DNA from: Bacteroidota bacterium
GTDB taxonomy: Bacteria > Bacteroidota > Bacteroidia > Chitinophagales > Saprospiraceae
DNA length: 64,000 bases
NCBI GenBank assembly: GCA_030147525.1
Contig: JASBVF010000053.1
Span: 115,100-179,099, forward strand
Direction of reading: 5' to 3'
Part shown: positions 61,633 to 64,000 of the stretch, piece after piece
Layout of the letters: every line of letters begins with the position of its first letter
Numbering within the stretch: position 1 is the first letter of the stretch
Notes under the pieces: generated by a model
Seen by the model: the letters and a program-made list of their open reading frames with translations, nothing else
The model's database searches: none
Told to the model about the DNA's origin: nothing
Program-made: the position numbers and the translations under genes

Positions 61633-62708
61633 TCTTCTTCGCCAAATTCAAATTCGAGTTGCATCCCCTCCCCGATGTGCTCTTTTTCAAGGTTCGAAAC
61701 CGTAACACCCAGTAAACGCACGGCTTCAAACTCCTCCCTGTTATTTTCCAATAATTCAAAAATAGCTGTCTGCAAAGCCTCCAGGCTTCTGACTTCACTC
61801 CCGAAGGTCTTGCTGCGGGTGAGAATTTTAAACTCCGGAGTTTTCAGTTTCAGGGTCACCGTCCGGCCGAAGTTTTCGTTTTTGTTCATATAGTTGAAAA
61901 CGACTTCTGAGATGCCGGTCAGTCGTGCTTTCATCTCCTCCGTTGAGCGAATGTCTTCAGAAAATGTACGCTCCGCACCGATGGACTTGCGGATGCGGTT
62001 GGGGTTTACCGGTCGGTTGTCCTCAGCCCTGACGATTCGAAAGTAGTGCCGGCCAGCCTTCCCGAATCGTTGCGCCAATTCAATTTCACTTAGTTTTTTC
62101 AGGTCGGCGCCGGTTCGGATGCCCATTTTTTTCATGCGCTCTGCAGTAACCTTTCCGATACCGTGAAATTTCTCTACCGGCAGTTTTTCCAAAAATTCGA
62201 TGGCTTCCTCCGGCAAGATGGTTTTCATCCCGTTGGGCTTGTTGATGTCGGAGGCGACTTTTGCAAGGAATTTGTTAAACGAAACACCGGCCGAGGCTGT
62301 CAGTTGGGTCTCTTCGAAAATACGCCGTCGGATGTCGATAGCGATCTGCATGGCGGAGGTAATATCTTTTTTATTTTCTGTTACATCAAGGTAGGCTTCA
62401 TCGAGGGAGAGCGGCTCAACCAGGTCAGTGTATTCGTGGAAAATCGAACGGATTTGCTTCGAGACTTCCGTGTAAACCGGGAAGCGGTGTTTCACAAAAA
62501 TCAGATTCGGACATAGCCGCAGCGCTGTTTTTGAAGGCATGGCCGAGCGCACACCGTAGCGCCGGGCCTCGTAACTCGCCGCTGCCACCACGCCACGCTG
62601 GCCTGACCCTCCTACAGCAATGGGCTTCCCCCGCAACTCCGGGTTATCCCGCTGCTCGATGGAGGCGTAAAAGGCGTCCATGTCGATGTGTATGATTTTG
62701 CGAAGCAA
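61626..62708 (-). CDS. dinB: DNA polymerase IV (Y-family translesion polymerase)
   Basis: The 360-residue enzyme has IIHIDMDAFYASIEQRD with the first catalytic Asp, the steric-gate region YAS, and LSLDEAYLDVT with the catalytic Asp-Glu pair near 102. The HhH region LPVEKFHGIGKVTAERMKKM and the little-finger domain (GAERTFSEDIRSTEEMKARL) follow. A C-terminal QLEFEF near 350 matches a beta-clamp-binding peptide. The start must be the TTG at 62708, because the conserved RKIIHIDMD begins two codons later and the first ATG, at 62681, would cut into it. A five-copy nonamer repeat ends one base before this start. Confidence 0.95.
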   Translation of the reverse strand: MLRKIIHIDMDAFYASIEQRDNPELRGKPIAVGGSGQRGVVAAASYEARRYGVRSAMPSKTALRLCPNLIFVKHRFPVYTEVSKQIRSIFHEYTDLVEPLSLDEAYLDVTENKKDITSAMQIAIDIRRRIFEETQLTASAGVSFNKFLAKVASDINKPNGMKTILPEEAIEFLEKLPVEKFHGIGKVTAERMKKMGIRTGADLKKLSEIELAQRFGKAGRHYFRIVRAEDNRPVNPNRIRKSIGAERTFSEDIRSTEEMKARLTGISEVVFNYMNKNENFGRTVTLKLKTPEFKILTRSKTFGSEVRSLEALQTAIFELLENNREEFEAVRLLGVTVSNLEKEHIGEGMQLEFEFGEEDQ

Positions 62709-62709
62709 T

Positions 62710-62754
62710 GGGTTTGAGGTGTTTGAGTTGTTTGATGGGTTTGATGGGTTTGAG
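62710..62754 (-). repeat. Nonamer repeat, five copies, in the dinB leader
   Basis: Read on the minus strand, five 9-bp units (CTCAAACCC, ATCAAACCC, ATCAAACAA, CTCAAACAC, CTCAAACCC) end one base before the TTG start of dinB. They belong to the same family as the five units before truC, in the same orientation relative to the gene, and are G-free in that orientation. Confidence 0.9.
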
Positions 62755-62786
62755 GTGGAACTCTTGACTACGATCGATAAAAAACA

Positions 62787-63632
62787 TCAACCTTTTGGTT
62801 GTACAGCACTGCGGTTCATTTCTACATAAAACTTTCGCACTTTTTCCGACCAGCTTTTAATGAGAAATTTAAAATTATCCTCTTCCAATTCCCCGGGTGT
62901 TTCTGGGTTGATGGCGAAAATGCGGAACTCGTGGGCGCCCAGCTCGATCATGCCTTCGTTCTTGATTTTTTGTTCGGCAAAAATAAGCAGTGGTAACTCT
63001 TGTTGGTAAGCCATCGCTGCCTCCATCTGTATCCAGGGAGTGGTAAAATATTCCGAATTGGCCTTGGTTTCTTTTGGTGAGCCTTGTTTGTAAATGCTTT
63101 CCACCGAGTGCATCCGCTCGATGGCCAACACAACACATCCGTACACCTCCTTCAGCTTCCGGCGTACAGGCAACAGGGCATTTTCGGCTGACCACTCAGC
63201 AGTTTCCAGGCGCAGGCCATACTGCTCGAAACGGGATTTAAAGTAATTCACATACTTCTCCTGAACGTCGTTAAAAGGTGTGCCCCGACTGAAAAATACT
63301 GGGATTTCGTCCTGCTCAAAACTGGGTGCAGGCGCTCCGAAAGCCATGCCCTGAGCGGGCTTCCAACCGGCAAAGTCCGAGTCTTCCAAAAGTTCGGTGA
63401 AATCCATGACGGAGGTGCGGAGCTGGTTTTTACCCTCTTGTATTTTTTCAATGGCGGTACCGCCGGTGATAATTGCCTGCTTCAGGTCGGAGTACCGTGC
63501 CCGCAGGTTCACGATTCCCTTGTAACGGGAACTGTCGTGTGAAATTTCCTGGTTGAAAAGGTCAAACGCAGCATCAAACTCGTTGGCAGAGAGCAGGTCG
63601 AGAATGCGGCTTTTGAGTTGTTTCAGCGTCAT
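62787..63632 (-). CDS. Predicted conflict effector: EAD11-like domain fused to a TIR/deoxyribosyltransferase-like domain
   Basis: The 281-residue protein starts at ATG 63632. Residues 1-80 (MTLKQLKSRILDLLSANEFD, LRARYSDLKQAIITGGTAIE, LRTSVMDFTELL) match the effector-associated domain 11 type. These are small helical adaptors in Bacteroidota biological-conflict systems that pair effectors by homotypic contact. Residues ~105-270 form an alpha/beta domain: IPVFFSRGTPFNDVQEKYVN, VYGCVVLAIERMHSVESIYK, TPWIQMEAAMAYQQELPLLI. A conserved Trp and Glu sit where TIR-like and nucleoside deoxyribosyltransferase-like enzymes keep a catalytic Glu. No signal peptide. The assignment to these folds is by pattern recognition, without a search. 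Its partner should carry a matching EAD, but none is visible here. dinB lies 78 bp downstream. Confidence 0.65.
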   Translation of the reverse strand: MTLKQLKSRILDLLSANEFDAAFDLFNQEISHDSSRYKGIVNLRARYSDLKQAIITGGTAIEKIQEGKNQLRTSVMDFTELLEDSDFAGWKPAQGMAFGAPAPSFEQDEIPVFFSRGTPFNDVQEKYVNYFKSRFEQYGLRLETAEWSAENALLPVRRKLKEVYGCVVLAIERMHSVESIYKQGSPKETKANSEYFTTPWIQMEAAMAYQQELPLLIFAEQKIKNEGMIELGAHEFRIFAINPETPGELEEDNFKFLIKSWSEKVRKFYVEMNRSAVQPKG

Positions 63633-63927
63633 GTTGGTGAAATTTAATACTTGCCCGCTCTGGCAGGCGGTCAATCTAAACGTTAAAATTAGAAAAAATT
63701 AGCTTGCGGTAGTGAGGCACCGGATAATTGGGGTGCTTTGCAGTTTAGAATGCATTCTGATCTCCCGCTATTTTTGACTTGTTGTCAGGGCAATCACAAA
63801 ATCGAAGTGCATCTGCGTAAAAAAAACAAAGCCAATCGTTTTCAGGAGGAATTTCATTGATATTATAGACGGTCGCATTAAAAGTTGATGAACTGTAATT
63901 TAATGCAAGCAAAAAAGTGAAAAACTT
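63633..63927. other. Intergenic region upstream of the EAD protein
   Basis: Nothing coding is visible in these 295 bp. It must hold the promoter of the minus-strand gene. I see no clear TAnnTTTG box, hairpin or repeat. Confidence 0.4.
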
Positions 63928-64000
63928 TTAAGCCAGTTGTTCTTTGAATTCAAATTCGTTGTCAAACAAAGTATTGTGCTTCACTACAGCCCAGATTTGC
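63928..64000 (-). CDS. C-terminal end of an unidentified protein, truncated by window edge
   Basis: A minus-strand frame runs from the right window edge to a TAA at 63928-63930 and encodes 23 residues beginning QIWAVVKHNTLFDNEFEFKE. The codon pattern is protein-like and its style recalls the tail of IS110-type transposases, but the piece is too short for a call. Confidence 0.4.
   Translation of the reverse strand, partial: QIWAVVKHNTLFDNEFEFKEQLA

Noticed and set aside
63633..64000. Insertion sequence at the right edge
   Set aside because: Only 23 residues of a C-terminus are visible and no terminal inverted repeat or target duplication could be seen.

Overview
The window reads as ordinary chromosome of a Bacteroidota bacterium, most likely of the Saprospiria. 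Three secreted proteins end in type IX secretion (T9SS) sorting domains, and there is an OmpA with seven thrombospondin type 3 calcium repeats. Other lineage markers are a hybrid two-component system of the Reg_prop/Y_Y_Y type, bacillithiol synthesis (BshC), PorT-like barrels, TonB proteins, a TIGR00266 protein and -7 promoter boxes of the form TAnnTTTG. Start codons follow A-rich leaders rather than strong Shine-Dalgarno sites. GC content looks close to 50 percent. I found no tRNA, rRNA, CRISPR array, prophage or complete insertion sequence. This placement is inference from gene content, not from a phylogenetic marker.

Layout. 1-6134 (minus): a truncated T9SS beta-propeller lipoprotein, an NAD(P)-binding protein, a T9SS nuclease/phosphatase-fold protein and a YheT-like hydrolase. 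6270-12000: a small barrel, two tandem CotH-kinase paralogs, a one-domain asparaginase and a START protein. 12457-16593: a 1378-residue hybrid sensor/regulator. 16951-17286: sixteen units of a 21-bp tandem repeat, followed by thyA, a deacetylase-family gene and a TIGR00266 gene. 20298-31773: thioredoxin, ribD, two M16 peptidase-family genes, TSP3-OmpA, hscA and bshC. 31795-37632 (minus): envelope genes, pruA, yjjG, a PorT-like gene, coaD and a macrodomain gene. 37868-46461: pfkA, truC, sbcC, a fungal-type cytosine deaminase, Nudix, pyrE and an M42 peptidase. 46819-53236: a T9SS GH5/CBM6 glycosidase, then a TonB-dependent receptor, a cobalamin riboswitch and a BtuG-like lipoprotein. 53322-64000: a TPR protein, nth, cutC, an ABC permease, a TonB protein, vanZ, gcvH, rpmE2, a GlmU-like enzyme, a methyltransferase-like gene, dinB and an effector-associated-domain protein.

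How the genes fit together. Several encode envelope and scavenging functions: vitamin B12 capture, polysaccharide hydrolysis, TonB energy transduction and T9SS cargo. Pyrimidine metabolism recurs (thyA, yjjG, cytosine deaminase, pyrE), as does DNA repair (nth, sbcC, dinB). Most genes stand alone or in pairs, so the window is not one pathway island.

The most distinctive signals are five. (1) A predicted conflict effector at 62787-63632 has an N-terminal EAD-like helical domain and a Rossmannoid C-terminal domain. (2) The 21-bp array carries a hairpin in most of its units. (3) Five-copy nonamer leaders of one sequence family abut the start codons of truC and dinB. (4) A cobalamin riboswitch with its own promoter lies between a receptor gene and a BtuG-like gene. 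(5) A minus-strand promoter upstream of gcvH is flanked by two near-identical dyads and followed by an attenuator-like hairpin.
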